A stretch of 59,909 nucleotides of DNA. Origin: Gnetum montanum. Its lineage: Eukaryota > Streptophyta > Gnetopsida > Gnetales > Gnetaceae. The notes beneath the pieces were generated by a model. That model was not told the origin of the DNA. It saw nothing but the letters and a program-made list of their open reading frames with translations, and made no database searches. Within the stretch, counting starts at the first letter, position 1; the number at the start of each line of letters is the position of its first letter. Positions 33,311-47,600 of this stretch are shown one piece after another. Both the position numbers and the translations under genes were made by a program. Location: assembly GCA_015680685.1 (NCBI GenBank), contig MNCI01008940.1, positions 129,163-189,071 of the forward strand. Direction: 5' to 3'.

Positions 33311-34828
33311 TTAACCACCATTGACTTCTATTGACTTTAGTCAAACTTTCAAAATACAAGGAATTTTTAAATGAAATTGGGGTCAAATGAAAGCTTAGAA
33401 GACCAAGAATAGTATGAAAACATGAGAAGAGGGTGTTGAAACTCATAAATTTGGAAAAATCGAGAAAATTTGATTTAGTGGATGAATGAAATGAAAGATT
33501 AAGGAGCACTAAGTAGTATACTCAATGGAATATGTGAAAGATAGGATTGCACCGATGTCAAAGGTAGGGAACCTTAACTAACCAAGCCAAGAGCTATGCA
33601 AGTGGGTCCTTCCCATAGCAAGCTCATGCTCTTTTTTCCCTTGCATAATCTCAATTGAAGAGTTCGTGGGCCCCATAGTCAATTTAATGATCATGAAAAG
33701 TTACGGACCAATCCAAAAGAATCTACGTAAGAATCCCAACACATCAGACCAAGACATAGATCATAACACATAACATAATAGTGAGGTGAGTTATGGTAGT
33801 ATGGATGGATGATAGAGGACATGGAATGAAGTTCCAAATTGAGGTCATAAGAAGTCCCTTGTGGAATTTATGTTTAAAATAACCTGAGAAGTTCCATCCT
33901 TAGTCTAAACTAAAACCAATCACTTTTTGTGACTTCGCATTATCACTCCAAAACCGATCCATGCACTCGAGACACCAGAGTGCTTTCAATAAACAATCAT
34001 TATTCCACAAAGAGATGAAAAGAGAAGTAGGAAGTGAAAGAGAGAGCCATAGTTAGAAGGGACCTGTAGGCATAGGTGCATGCTGTTTGAGTTTCATAAC
34101 CAGTGCTTGTAGCCCATTTATTTTTCCAAGGGGTGTGCTTTGAATTCCCATTGTTTTTTTAAATGGGAACCACACCATGCGCAGACTTATTCATGTCGAA
34201 GGGATGTGCTTTGAATTCCCATTGTTTTGTTAGATGGGAATCACACCATGTAACAACGTTATTTGACTTCCTAATAGTGAGTGGTATGAAATGGTAAGAA
34301 GTTCATGAAACATAGTCAAGCACTCAAACAAGTAGAAGAGTACAAAGAGTATTGAGTCCCCTTGAATTCACACCCTTTACAAACCTTTGGATCCTTCCAA
34401 ATTCCTGAACTACCAAGGTCATTGTTTGATTAAAATTTTTTTTAATGGAAAGGGACCTCAAATTTCCAGAACAAGGAAAATCATAGAGTTCATTGGATGG
34501 GCAGATGTTGTGGCTTACTACCTATTCCATGAAAAATAAACCATGTCAAAGTCATCAGACATTAGAATTCAAAAATAGAAACTAGACATCGCCAATCACA
34601 ACATTAAGCACAAACCATCATTAGTAAATAGCAACAACAACACTGTGTCCTGTGACAATAAAGCACTGTTTATTAGCAAAAATTAGAAAATATCATACTG
34701 AATAAAATAAAGCAAAGTAAAATATATAAGAAAGTGTAAAATAGTCAAGAAGATTCAAAGGTACTAAAGATGGTGTAAAATTTGAAAAATTTAAAAAATC
34801 CAAAAACGTTAAAAAAGAGGTAAAAAAA
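33311..34828 (-). other. Non-coding interval between pol and ORF3 (M2)
   Basis: Collinear with 18744-20099 of M1. It has two hairpin-bearing units with AATTCCCATT...ATGGGAA.CACACCATG about 71 bp apart (near 34163 and 34234). No coding frame is conserved. Confidence 0.6.
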
Positions 34829-37800
34829 CTAAGGAGCTAATTTGATGGTTAGCACAGATAGTCATCTCCCCCATGACTGAGTTGGAAGGAGGATATTTGA
34901 AAAATAGAATATGGTTGTCCATTCATTGAGGTAGTAGTTACACTAGCTTGTCTTGGTACAAAGAAAGGCTTTACTTGTTGAATGTTGACTAACTACTTTT
35001 TACTTGGGCAATCAGGCTTGTAGATCAACATGAACCTAGAGGGAATAGTTTGATTAATTATATAAGGTCTCTCCCACAATGTTTGGAATTTTTTCTTTTA
35101 GGGTACATGTATGGGGTTCCAGTAAAGAACCTTATCTCCTAGTTAAAGTTTAACTTTCCTGATTCTTAGGTCATGATGTTGTTTGCTAAATACCTTGTTC
35201 ACCTCATTCAAGGATAGGGCCACTAATCAATTTTCATCTAGCATGTTGAGGTTGATTAATCTTTCTTTCTATGCTAGACTTAGGTCAAGATTTAGTTCAC
35301 AGGCTATTGAGAGTGTATGAAGCTTAGATTGAATTGGAAGCATTGGAAGTTTTCCATACATTAACTCATAGGGAGAATAGCCAATAGAAAGTTTTCAAGT
35401 TGAACAATAAGCCTAGAGAGCATCATTAAGCTTTGTACTTCAATCATTCCTATATTTGCTAATGGTCTGTGTTAGTATTTTTGTGATCTCCCAGTTGGTT
35501 ACCTCTACTTGATTTTTGGCTTAAGAATGGTAAGGTGTTGTTAATTTATGTTCTACCGCCAAGCATTACATTAACTTTCTAAAGGTGGCACCTATGAAAT
35601 GAGTTCTATTATAAGAAATCTATGAACATGGCACCCCAAACCTATTCATGATATTTTTTTGTATAAATTTGGTAGTAGTGGATGATGTACAATCAGTAAA
35701 GGCTTCTAATTCTATCCATTTTATGCAATAGTCAACTGCTACTATAATATATGCCTTTTCGTTAGACATGGATGTGATGGGGCCCATGAAATCAACGCCC
35801 CATATGTCGAAAGGCTCCACTAGTTAAATCCACTGTTAAGGATCTTCCATGTGATTTTTTATCTCCCTGTCTCATTGACAATGTTCACAAGACTTGATAA
35901 ACTGATGGGCATCCCTAAAGATTGTAGGCCAATAGTATCTTGCCATTAGGAGTTTTATGGCCATGCATCTCCCTACATAGTGGCCTCCACAAGGCCCTTT
36001 GTGAGCATCCTAGAAAATGTGCAGTTGATCTTTGTCAAGGATACACCAACAAATCAAGCCATCAATACACAACTTGTAGAGGTGTCCATTGATTTCCATG
36101 AAGTATTTGACCTAATGAAGAAATTATCATTTATTCCTAAAATCCAAGTCTTGTGGCATCTCCTAAGTGAGAAGATAGTTGAGGATGCCATTATACCATA
36201 TTACTTTTGCAAGTCTTTGTTCACTTATTACTTCTGTAAAGAGGAGTTTGTCGAAAAATTGATTAGAGAGCAAGCTCTCTTCCTCTTTATTGTCCCATCT
36301 TAAGTGAGAGATGTGGTCAACGATCACATTCTCAGTTTCTTTTCAATCTATCTTAGTGAGATCGAATTCCTGCAAGATCACTAGCCACTGTCTAACACGA
36401 GGGCTCATCGTTGACTTGTTCATGAGGAAGTGGATTTCATTATGGTCCATATGTACAAATACTTTGTAATCAAGCACAAAGACCTGAAATTTTCTAGTGC
36501 ATACACCATTGTCATTGGTTCTTTTTCTGTAGTGGTGTAATTTAACTATGCTCCCACAATTCTTTGACTCATGCAGTGGATGTAGTATGGACATTTCTTA
36601 TCATCCATCTATGTGAGCATTACTCCCAAAGTGTATTTAGATGTGTTTGTCATGATATGGAAGGGTCTGGACCAATCTGGTCTTCATAAGATTGGTGTTG
36701 CTATGCGTTTCTCCTTTAATTATTGAAATACATGTTTACATTCCTTGGTCTAGATGAAAGATGCATCTTTCTTCGTAAGCTCAAACAACCACTTTGTGAT
36801 CTTAGAGAAATTCTCTATGAATCATCATTAGTAGCCAATGTGTGCAAGGAATAACCAAACATCTTTAACAGTCTCTAGTTGGCGTGTTATTCCTTGGATG
36901 ACCCTTATTTTTCTGGGTCCACCTTAATCCCTTTTTGCGAGATTTGGTGCCTTAGCACAATGCCTTCTTAGACCATGAGATGGCTCTTTTGCAAGTTGAG
37001 CTGTAGGTTTGTCTCTACACATCTCTTCAGCACTTGCTCAAGTCGGTTCAAGGCTTGCTCGAATGTAGCTCCATAGGTGGAGAAGTCATCCATGAAGACT
37101 TCAACACCACTACCAATCTGTTGTTGGAAGATACTAAGGACTAAGGATTGAAATGTTGCAAGGGCATTGCAGTGACCAAATGACATCTTACAATATGAAA
37201 AAGTCCCTTAGGTACTCGTGAATGTTGTCTTGGCTTGATCTTTGAGTATAATTTGGATTTTGTTATAGCCACTATAGCCATCCAAGAAACTATAATAACA
37301 ATGCCTAGATATGGTGTCTAACACTTGATCTACAAATGGCAAAGAAAAGTGATCTTTAAATGTTACCATATTCAAGAGCCTGAAGTTGATGCAAACCCGC
37401 CATTTGCCATTCTTCTTTGGTATAATTACAAGTGGACTAACCCACTCACTATTTGCAATTGGATAGATGGACCCCATCTTAAGGAGTTTTTCTATTTCCT
37501 CCTTGACGATTTGCTTCAATTTGGGGTTTAGCCACCTCTGCGGCTACCTTCTAGGCTTTATGGTCAGGTCAGTGTAGATGCAATGCTAGCATATCTTTGG
37601 GTCGATTCCTATTAGCTATGGATATGACCAAGCAAAGGCTATTGACCATTTATTCATTACCTTCAACAACTTTTCTTTTTGTTTAGGAGAAAATTTGGCA
37701 TTAATTATGACCAATTTACCATTCTTTAAAAATGCATACTCCATACTGATCGGTAAAGTTTTTAGTTCTAAGGGCTCCTACTTGAAGTGATTAGGGATTT

Positions 37801-38440
37801 CCAACTCTCCCCAATAGGTATCATCATCTTCATTAGAGAGTTGGAAATGAAATTGTTCAATTTTATCCATGCCTTCAACATATGCACATGATAGGCTCTC
37901 AGTTGGCTCCATGCATATTATGCTGCTATCTAAGTCAATAATCAGCCACTAGGTGCCCTCCTGTTTTGTGGCTGCTACATACAGACACCTTTGAATATTT
38001 ATCTCTTGTGCACATTGATTACATGCCTGAATGTATGTGCTCTTATTTGACCAAATATTTTGCATGCAATTGCACCCGTTATCACTGTACGCGATGCATG
38101 GGATATGCTTCTTCTCAATTTTGCCTAGCTCATTTGCCTTGGATATTTCTAAAGATAGGTCCCTTTTGCCCATTCTTACATCAACCATGCTTAACCAAGC
38201 TCTTCCCATAATTCTAGGGAAGTTACTTTTGTAGTTTTTTACCTTGATCACCAAAAAATCAGTAGGATAGGACCACTCACCAACTATGATCACAATGTCC
38301 TCTATTAATCCCAGAGGGATAGTAATCGATTGATCTACTAATTCGAGACAAATGTTTCTCTTCTTGAGAGGTGGTAGGTTCCAAGCCTTGTACATGTCAT
38401 GGGAGATGAGGTTAACTCTAGAACTAGAGTCAAGAAGAGC
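34829..38440 (-). pseudogene. pol of M2: protease, RT, RNase H, integrase
   Basis: Protease 38440-37949 (SITIPLGLIEDIVIIV...FPRIMGRAWLSM), with D-S-S in place of D-S/T-G at the active site. RT 37519-37208 (KNGKWRVCINFRLLN, YYSFLDGYSGYNKIQI) and 37186-36968 with FMDD at 37096-37085. RNase H about 36800-36343 (DYKVFVHMDHNEIHFL). Integrase core about 36000-35400 (IWGVDFMGPI, AYIIVAVDYCIKW). Stop at 34831-34829 after a conserved ...SWG(R)W-like end. Several frameshifts; best-preserved RT of the minus elements. Confidence 0.85.
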
Positions 38441-40628
38441 CTTTCATGGCTCAAGTAGATGGTGAATGTGTTCAATGGTACTCTAGAGGGTAATAGTGAT
38501 ACTAGAATGATGCATGACTTGTAGAAATTCTAGGGGAGACGAGCTACTAAACATAGTACCCATATGGATCTGGTTGCCTATAAGGGTACTACTACCTTGG
38601 TGGTGGCATTCCCCATAATTTTGGTTGGTACCATTGTTGGTATTGCTCATAAGGTTATGGAGGTGTTCCACTTGGGTAGTAAGTTTGTTGCTATTGGTGG
38701 AACTATCTTGGATTGCCTTGAGGATAAGGCAATCATCTTAGAGCTTGCCTTCATGCTAGGCGAGGATTCAATGCGTACACTCCAGACTCTTGTAAGTGTA
38801 ACATCACAAGATAACATCCCTTTGGATGTTCATATTGACAGATGTCACATTCAGTTTTATCATTAGAGTTAGACTCCACAACTTCCTCTACTACAGCAAC
38901 TTTACGCTTACCTCTTTGGTAGACATATTCAACTTCTTTTTGCCTCCTGTGATTATGATCACTATCTTGCTCTTTGGATTCTTCAACAATCTTCAAAGTA
39001 GCTTGAAATTTTTCATCCAAAGAGTCCCATAATTTGTCAACCTTGGCCAAAATATTAGAAATGGATTTTTGGATGGGCAAGGTCTTTCAATTCACCACTT
39101 CATCAAGTGGTAACTCCTCCTCATCACAAAATCGGACCTCTCATTTTTTGATGGAAGGATCCTTGTTATACTCTTCAACACTTTCCCTTTTTCATAGCTC
39201 ATCTTCTTCTTTTGCTACCTTCTTGATTAACCTTTGGATTTTATGAACTCTTAATTCATACAATTTACCTTGGGCATACACCCCAAGGGTTCTTCTTATT
39301 TTTTCTCTGAGCCCATCTATGATGTGGCAAAGTTGTTCCCTCTAAGAATAACCATGGCTAGGGCATCGATCTAACAGTGAATAGTATTGATCCATGGTGG
39401 CATCTAAGGATTCATGTGCTCCTTGTTTCTAGCCTTGAATTTTCCTTCTCAAATTAGACACTCTAGAGTACATTTGGTATTTATCATTAAACAACTCTAG
39501 CATGGTACTCCATCTACGGATAAACTCTAGCTCCAAAGATCAGTACTAACTTTCAACTTTCTTAATAAGTGTCCTTGGAAAAAGTTTGAGTTTCTACCAT
39601 TCATTTTCTATGTTTTGTAAGGCACAAGCATCATGAAAAGCTTGTAGATGTATCAGAATTATATCCCCCCTCAAATCTTGGGATATTATTCATATCTAGG
39701 CACTTGATCCAACTATCCTTCATATGCTTGGTTGGGATTTTTATTGCCTTAGCAATGTTGAACATACTTTGAGTCACCAATAGAGGTTCATCATCATCAC
39801 TATGTTGATGAAATCGATGATGGTTTTAGCCACCCCTTTAGTTTTGGTGGCCTTCATCGTCATTGTTATCTCCTTGATCACCTTCATCAAAACTGTTGCG
39901 ATGGTGGCTTCCATGAGAATCATCAAATGAAGAGGAATGTTAGGAATCGGATGAAGAGGATGAAGAGGAAGGTGGACCACCATCACCACCGCAGTGTCCA
40001 CTGCCACCCTTACACTTATTGTGATTACCATCCTTAGATCTCTTTCTATTGTGGTGCTTGCCCAAGTCCCTACCTTGGTTGTTACTTTTTCTTGAACCAA
40101 ATTATGAATAGTGGATCACAAGTTCAAGTTCATGCCCTTGTCATTAATACTAGGGGGTGGAGAATCTTCATGTTGAAAACCTTTAGTAGGAGGATCTTGA
40201 TTTAGTAGGAACAAGGGATTGGTGTAATGTTTCCCCTTTTGAGCTTCATGGAGTTTCTCTTGATGTTGATCTCATTTGCGTTGTGTTTCAGTGGGTTTGT
40301 AGTTTTGAGTATCATATCCATCCACAATGCATTCTTCATGAAGATTTGCTATGCCTAGCTTCTTAAGAGTTTTGAATAGTATCCTGGGCATAGATCAATC
40401 GAGGGGCAAGACGATGTTGCCCTCCATATCACACCATCGCAGTTGTTCATCTTGATGTANAAGGGGCAAGATGATGTTGCCCTCCATATCACACCATCGC
40501 AGTTGTTCATCTTGATGTAGGATAAAGATGAAGTTTGGCACAAACTCATCTAGGTAAGTGTATACCACCTTGCACTCTTGAGGAATCGGTGGTTTGGTAT
40601 ATTTGTGCTTATGAGAAGAAGAAGAAAT
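38441..40628 (-). pseudogene. gag of M2, start codon lost
   Basis: Where M1 has ATGTCT, M2 has ATTTCT (about 40628). Capsid-like part about 39800-39480. The stretch 39080-38751 (minus) carries a coiled coil and a zinc-knuckle-like CDICQYEHPKGC (C-x2-C-x3-H-x3-C), one residue shorter than the usual plant CX2CX3HX4C form. Stops elsewhere. Confidence 0.75.
40460..40460. other. Single-N assembly join flanked by a 58-bp duplicate
   Basis: 40402-40459 and 40462-40519 agree except at one visible position. Most likely an unmerged contig overlap inside M2 gag. Confidence 0.88.
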
Positions 40629-40765
40629 TTTGCAAAATAAAATAAAATTATCAGTGTGCTTTTATAATTCTATGTATAGTGGGGATAATATTGACCTTTA
40701 GATTCATACAACGATATTAATGGTATTCACTTAGACCTAAATAGTGCATGTTCCACAAACAAAGT

Positions 40766-40783
40766 CTACAGCAATGATGTCAA
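40766..40783 (-). promoter_or_regulatory. Primer binding site of M2, decayed
   Basis: On the minus strand TTGACATCATTGCTGTAG follows the LTR end; recognisable only by comparison with M1 and Q. Confidence 0.5.
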
Positions 40784-41689
40784 TGATGAGTGGCAAGGCA
40801 CCCCTACATCCAACCATATGAATCACAAAGTGTTCATGCACGATCCAATCAAATTTCATGGACTTTATTATTTTTAGTGCACTAGACCTTTAGGAAGTGA
40901 ATCTAGCCTTAAGGTCAATCGTTGTCTTTGCAATTACACTTGTGACATTTATTCGTATGGTTAAGTGTAACTAAGGCATTCGATTTTTATCATCTTGTGT
41001 TTTATGGTTTGGTGCTCAAAATGTGGATAAAAAGAATTTAATTAATTGAACTAAATTAACTAATTAACTAGCATTTAACTAATCCTAACATAAGCATCTG
41101 ATCCCACTTTTCATACACGTCCTAAACCCACGTATCCACTGCTGGGTGACTAAGTGCTACGCTACTAGATGTACTAAGTAATAATGTTGTTAGGATTACC
41201 AAGTGAATATATGTTATGCTCGAGGTGGTCATACTTATATGTGTAATCTATTTGGCTTAATTGCTTCATTAATGTAATAACTGGAAAATATTTTAATAAC
41301 TAATTGAAAAAATTTAATAAATAATTGAAAACATTAAATGCATAAATGAAATAGCTAATTTATCTGAAGTGCTACAAGGTTTATCAGAAAGCTTGTCTTT
41401 ATTGTCGCACACACTATCATGCTTAGGTACAACAATTCTCAAATACAAATCTGTACACTTAATGACTCCTACTATGGGCACTTGGGGAAAAAATTCTAAC
41501 TTTCAAATGGAAAAATTGTAAAATCTCCACTACGACTACAATCTCTAGTTACCATAAACATGGCTGCAAGCGCATGTTTATAGCTAAAAAATCAAAAAGA
41601 TCAACATAGTGTCAACAGGGCCTCCTTGACACATGGTAAGATGCATTGACTAGGCCTCGTTGACGTAACCAACCAAATGTGACTCATCA
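40784..41689 (-). mobile_element. 5' LTR of M2
   Basis: On the plus strand it runs from TGATGAGTGGCAAGG to GTGACTCATCA. Palindromic units are at about 41608-41630 and 41644-41667 (TTGACTAGGCCTCGTTGACG core). Confidence 0.85.
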
Positions 41690-42001
41690 CTTATGTTAGG
41701 ACTAGTTAGAGATTAGTTAATTAGTTAAATTAAATTAGTTATTAAATTACTTCATTTCTCAATTTCAAGCACCAAGAACATAAAACATAAAATAATAAAA
41801 ATTAGATGCCTTGATTATACTTAACCATACCTTTGTACATCACAAGGGTAATTGGGAAGACAATGAATCACTATTAGGGTAAAGTTCACTTTCTAGGAGA
41901 CTATTGTACTAGAAGACATAAAGTCCATAAAATTTGAGTGGATCATGCATTAATGCTTCTGATTTGTATGGTTGAGCATAGGGGTACTGGATCACTCATC
42001 A
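41690..42001 (+). mobile_element. 5' LTR of Q, second part
   Basis: Begins with the CTTAT target duplication of M2, then 'gttaggactagttagagattagttaat', which matches 51124 onward in the 3' LTR of Q. Ends CACTCATCA at 42001. Confidence 0.82.
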
Positions 42002-42020
42002 TTGGCACCATTACTGGGAA
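42002..42020 (+). promoter_or_regulatory. Primer binding site of Q (tRNA-Asp-like)
   Basis: TTGGCACCATTACTGGGAA directly after the LTR end. Same site as in M1; differs from the tRNA-Asp-type PBS mainly by transitions. Confidence 0.72.
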
Positions 42021-42154
42021 CTCTTTTTGTTGAAACGTGTGCTATCTAGGTTTAGTGAACATCATTAACAACATTGGACGAACCCTAAGGTCAAAGTCAT
42101 TCTCATGAATAATATAATCACATAAGCACATTGATATCTTATTTGTATTGAAAA

Positions 42155-44600
42155 ATGTCTTCTTCTTACAAACATGATGATATTAAACCACTAGTCCCTT
42201 AAGAATGGAAGGTGGTATGTGCCTGACTTCATCTTCATCCTACATCAGGATGAACAACTACGATGGCGTGATATAGAAGGCAACATTATAATGCCTCTCG
42301 ATTGATCTATGCCTGAGATGCTACTTCAAACTCTTAGGAGGTTAGGCATCCAAGATCTTTAAGAGGAGTACATTGTGAATGATTATGACTACCAGGACTA
42401 CCATCCCACTAAAACACAACACAAAAGAGATTGACATTAGGAGAAGCACTATGAGTTTGTGAAGGGGAGACGATTTACTAATCCTTTGTTCCTACTTAAC
42501 CAAAGCGACAATGAAGACCCTCCCTCTGTGGCCTCTTGACATGAAGATTCTCCATCCCTTATTACTGGTGATAGGGGTGTAGCCCTAAATTTGCACACCA
42601 CTATCAACAATCGAAGTTTAGGTAAGAATGGTAGTCAAGACAAGGGCTCAAACAAGCATTAAGAGAATAAAAAAATTGATGAACATGGCTATGACAACCG
42701 AAGAGGAGTTGTTTGATATCATGATGGTGGCAATCCTCGTCCCTCTTCATCTTCATTGTTTTCTTTCTCTTTTGATTTTAATAAACATCATAGAAAGAAC
42801 AACCATGATGAAGGTGAATAGTGGACAATAATGATGATCACAAGGCCCACCATGATCAAAGGGGTAGCAGAGGACATCATTGATGTCATCAAAATAATGA
42901 TGATGATGAGCCTTTGCTAGAAACTCGAAGCATGTTAAATATCATAGAAGTTGTAAAAATTTCAACTAGGCATGTGAAAGATAGTCAAATTAGATGACTT
43001 AATATGAACAATATTCCCAAATTTGAGGGGGGATATAACTCTGATCCACAAACACATCTTCAAGCTTTTCACAATGTCTGTTTCTTACAAAATATTGAAA
43101 ATGATTGGTAGAAATTAAAGCTATTTCCAAGGACACTCATCAAGAAAGTAGAAAGCTAGTAACAATCCTTAGAGCCAGAATCCATCTGCATGTGGAGTAC
43201 AATGCTAGAGTTATTCAATGATAAATATAAAACATACTCTAGAGTGTCTAATCTAAGAAGGTAGATCCAAGGATGGAAGCAAAGAAATCATGAATCCTTG
43301 GATGCTACCATGGGTAGATACTATTCTCTCATGCATCGATGCCCTGGCCATGGTTATTCTCAGTAGGAACAACTTTACCACATCATAGAATGGACTTAGA
43401 TTGGAAATAAGGAGAAGTCTTGGGATCTATGCCTAAGGGAGACTATTCAAACTCAGAGCCCATTAGATCTAAAGGCTAATTTAGTAGGTAACAAAAGAAG
43501 AAGAAGAATTGAGGAAACACAAAAATGTAGAGGAATATAGTAGGGGTCCTTCCATCAGAAAGAGGAAGGTTTGATTTTGTGATAATGAGGAAGAATCACC
43601 ACTTGATGAGGTGGTGAATAGAAAGACCTTGTCGATTCAAAAATCTATGTTTGAAATTTTAGATAAGGTGGATAAAATGTGGGATTTACTGGATAAAAAA
43701 TTCCATACTGCTTTAAAAATAACTAAAGAATTATGAGAGTAGAGTAGTGATTATAATTGCAAAAGGCGGAAAGAAGTTGAATGTGCCTACCAAAGGGATA
43801 AGTGCAAGATTGCTATAGTACATGAAGTTGTAGAAACTAAATCAGATGATGATGGTGGGTGTAACATCTGCCAATATGAACATCTGAAGGGATGTTTCCC
43901 CATCATGTCATACTTAGAAAAGTCTAGGGTGTATGCGCTAAATCCACAACTAATAAAAAGACAAAAACCAAAAGATTGCCTTATCCTCAAGGAAATCCCA
44001 GGTAGTTCCATCAACAACAACAATATTATCCAAGTAGAACTCCATAGTAACTATACAAGCAATATCAATAGTGCCAACAACCATAGTTGTGGGGGATGGC
44101 ACCACCAAGGCAGCAATACCATTATAGGCAACCATATCCATATGGGTATTATGTTTAGCAACCCCTATTTCCATGTGAATTTTTCAATCATGTTTCTCCT
44201 TTCAAACATCACTACTGCCCTCCCAAATAGTACAAAGTTCATTCTCCACATTCTAGGAAGGATGCCACATTTTATCCTTATCCTCCTATTTTTGCACTTG
44301 TTTCTTCATCCTCAACACAACTACCACCTGCTCCATCCATGCAAGATGAACTTCTAGCCTAGCTGTAGCATTGCAACACTACCAAGGTCGTCAATCTATA
44401 ACTAGTTCATCAACTGAGGGGTTTAAAATCTCATCCTCATAAAAGACCATTCTTTTGAATCAACAGCCCTACTAAGTCCTCTCAAACTCAGGTGATTGGT
44501 CATCCTACTCTTGCTTCATCCTCTACAAATCATTACATTGGATCCCCTTCAAATAAAATGCCATCCAAAATCCATACTGTTATGCTCACCAATGCCATAT
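42155..44600 (+). pseudogene. gag of Q, broken
   Basis: ATG at 42155 (MSSSYKHDDIKPLVP then a stop). The capsid-like part is near 43040-43330 (LQAFHNVCFLQNIENDW). Zinc-knuckle-like CNICQYEHLKGC at about 43860-43895. C-terminal Pro/Ser-rich region. Collinear with M2 gag on the other strand. Confidence 0.75.
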
Positions 44601-47600
44601 CTGATTGGATTTGGGCTAGCAACCTTGCCAGGAAATTAGCTGATCCTTGAAGACCCTTTATTTATTTACAGATTGTTGGGAATGAACTATGTAAAGCTCT
44701 TCTTGATTTAGGTTCCAATGCAAACTTGATTTCTCATTAGATGTATACTACTTGAAAGATGTCACCTTTCAATAAGAGCAATATCAGATTGGAATTGGTA
44801 GAATAGTCCATCACTACTCCATTAGAATTGGTCAAGGACATTGTGCCCACTATTTGTGGGTGATCTTATCTTACCAATTTCCTAGTAATCAAGGTTGAAA
44901 ACTGCAAGGGGGACTTCCCAATCATTATGGAAGGGGCATGGCTAAGCACTAGGAAAATTCCATGGTAAGAAAATATCTTTCTTTGGAGATACTAAAGGAA
45001 AATGCATTTGGAAAGATTGAGAAGAGATGAGTTCCATGCATCACATACAGTAATACAGGGTGCAATTATATGCAAAAACTTTGGTATGTGAAATGAGCAT
45101 CTATTTTCGCATGTAACTAGTGTGCGCATGAGGTAGATATTCAAAGGTGTCTATATACAACGGCTACAAAACAAGAGGACACCTAATGGTTGATTGCTAA
45201 TTTTGACAATAGCACAATGTGCATGGAACCTACTGTGAGTTTGACATGCACTTATGTCATAGGCATGGATGAACCAAAGTAAGTTCATCACCAACTCTAT
45301 AATGATGAAAATGTTGATACCTATTTGGGAGAGTTGGAAATCCTTGAGAATTTTAAACAAGAGCCCCTAGAGTTTAAAACTTTACTTACCAGCCTAAAAT
45401 ATGCTTTCTTAAAAAATGGCAAGTTGGTCATACTTAATGCCAAACTTGCTCCTAAACACAAAGCAAAACTATTGAAAGTGATCTTTGTTTACTCATATCT
45501 TGAACTCATTAGAATTGATACACAGATATGCTAGCATCACATTTACATTGATCAATCCATGAAGCATTATTAAAGAGGAGATCGAGCAACTCCTTAAAGT
45601 AGGGTTCATCTACCCCATTATTGATAGCGAGTGGGTTAACCAACTCATGATAGTGTTAAAAAGAGATGGTAAACGACAAGTCTGTTTCAACCTTAGGCTA
45701 TTAAATATGGCAACATTCAAAGATCATTTTTCATTGCCATTTGTTGATCAGGTGTTGGACACCATATATGGGCATTTATATTACAGTTTTCTAGATGGTT
45801 ATAGTGGCTATAACCAAATCTAAATTGCACCAGAAGATTAAGTCAAAACAACATTTACAAGTCCCTGGGGTACCTTTGCATATCACAAGATGCCTTTTGG
45901 TCTATGTAATGCTGCCACTTTTCAACATCTAGTCTTAAGCATCTTTCAACAACAAATAGGTAGCAAAGTGGAAGTCTTCATGGATGACTTCTCCACTTAT
46001 GGTGCTACCTTCGAGCAAGCCTTGGACCACCTTAAGCAAGTACTAAAAAGATGTGTGAAAACAAATTTGCAACTCAATTGTCAAAAGAGCCATCTCATGG
46101 TCTAAGAAGACACTGTATTGGAACACTGAATTTTGTAGCAAACGATCAAGGTAGACCTCGAAAAAATAAGGGTCATCCAAGGAATCACCTATCAACCAAA
46201 AACTATCAAAGATATTCAATCATTCCATGGACACACTGGCTACTATTGGTGATTCATAGAGAATTTTTCTAAGATCACGAAATCATTAATTGAGCTAACA
46301 AAGAAAGATGATCCCTTCATTTGGACCAAGGAATGTGAAAATTTATTTCAAAGCCTCAAACAGAAGCTTGTACAAATCCCAATTCTACGAGCACCTAACT
46401 GGTCCATACCATTCTATATAATGACAGATGCATCTAACTATGCCTTAGGAGTTGTGCTTATGCAATTGGATGATAAGAAACGTCCATTTTACATCCACTG
46501 CATAAGTTGAAGCATTATGGATGCACAGTTGAATTACACTGCCATGAAAAAAGAACTAATGGTGATGGTGTATGCTTTGGAAAAGTTCAAGCACTATGTG
46601 CTTGAATATAAAGTGCTTATGCATACTGATCACAGTGCCATTCACTTCCTCATAAACAAGCCAACAGTGAGCCCCCATGTTATATGATGGTTGGTGATCT
46701 TGCAGGAATTTGATCTTGCAATGGTAGATGAAAAGGGTATTGAGAATGTGGTCGCTGATCACTTATCTTGATTATGATGGAATAATAAAGAGGAGGAGAG
46801 CCTACTCTTTGACCAGTTTCCTAATAAACTCCTCTTTGCTACTATAATAAATGAACAAATGTCTGCAAAACCAAAATGGTATGATAGCATCCTTACTTAT
46901 CTTCTCACTCAAGAGATGCCACAAGATCTGGACCACAAGAAGAAACAACAGTTTCTTCATCAAGTTAAGCACTTTATAAAAATCAACAGACACCTTTACA
47001 AGGTGTGTGTCGATGGCCTAGTTTGTTGGTGTGTATTTGATGCAAATTAATTGCATGTTCTCTAGGATGCTCATGAAGGCCCTTGTGGAGACCACTATGT
47101 TGGGAGATGCATGGCCATAAAAATTATGATGGTAGGATACTATTAGCTCTTAATCTTTAGGGATGTCCATTAATTTGTCCAACCCTATGAATGCTGTCAA
47201 TGAGATGGTAGGATGACTACATGAATGGAGAGTCCTCAATAGTGGATTCAACCACAGGAATCCTTTGACACATGGGGTATACCCATATCCAACAATAAGG
47301 CATATATAATTGCTACCGTTGACTATTATATCAAATGGATAGAAGCAATAGCCATCACCGACTGTACATCATCCACTGCTGCTTGATTTGTACAACAAAA
47401 TGTTGTGAACAAGTTTGGGTGCCACATGCATTGATTTCTGACAATGGAACCCATTTTACAAGTGTCACTTTTTGAAAACTCATGTAACACTTGGGGGTTG
47501 AACATAAATTAACAATACCCTATCACCCCAAGCCAATGGTTAAGCAAAGGCAACTAGCAGAGATATCACAAAGATTCTAATAAAAACTATTAGCAAATAT

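Larger units (their letters stand above)
28749..41689 (-). mobile_element. LTR retrotransposon M2 (Athila-like), 12.9 kb; target duplication CTTAT
   Basis: 5' LTR 41689-40784, PBS, gag (from about 40628), pol (to 34829), interval, ORF3 32758-29903, polypurine tract, 3' LTR 29655-28749. The flanks CTTAT at 28744-28748 and 41690-41694 are identical. In a 94-bp stretch of the two LTRs (29081 and 41091 onward) I counted about 20 differences, mostly transitions, so it is old. It is the same family as M1 but without M1's gag inversion. Confidence 0.9.

Noticed and set aside
43787-44174. Minus-strand frames within gag of Q
   Set aside because: They are antisense shadows of the gag region, whose plus-strand reading matches M2 gag.
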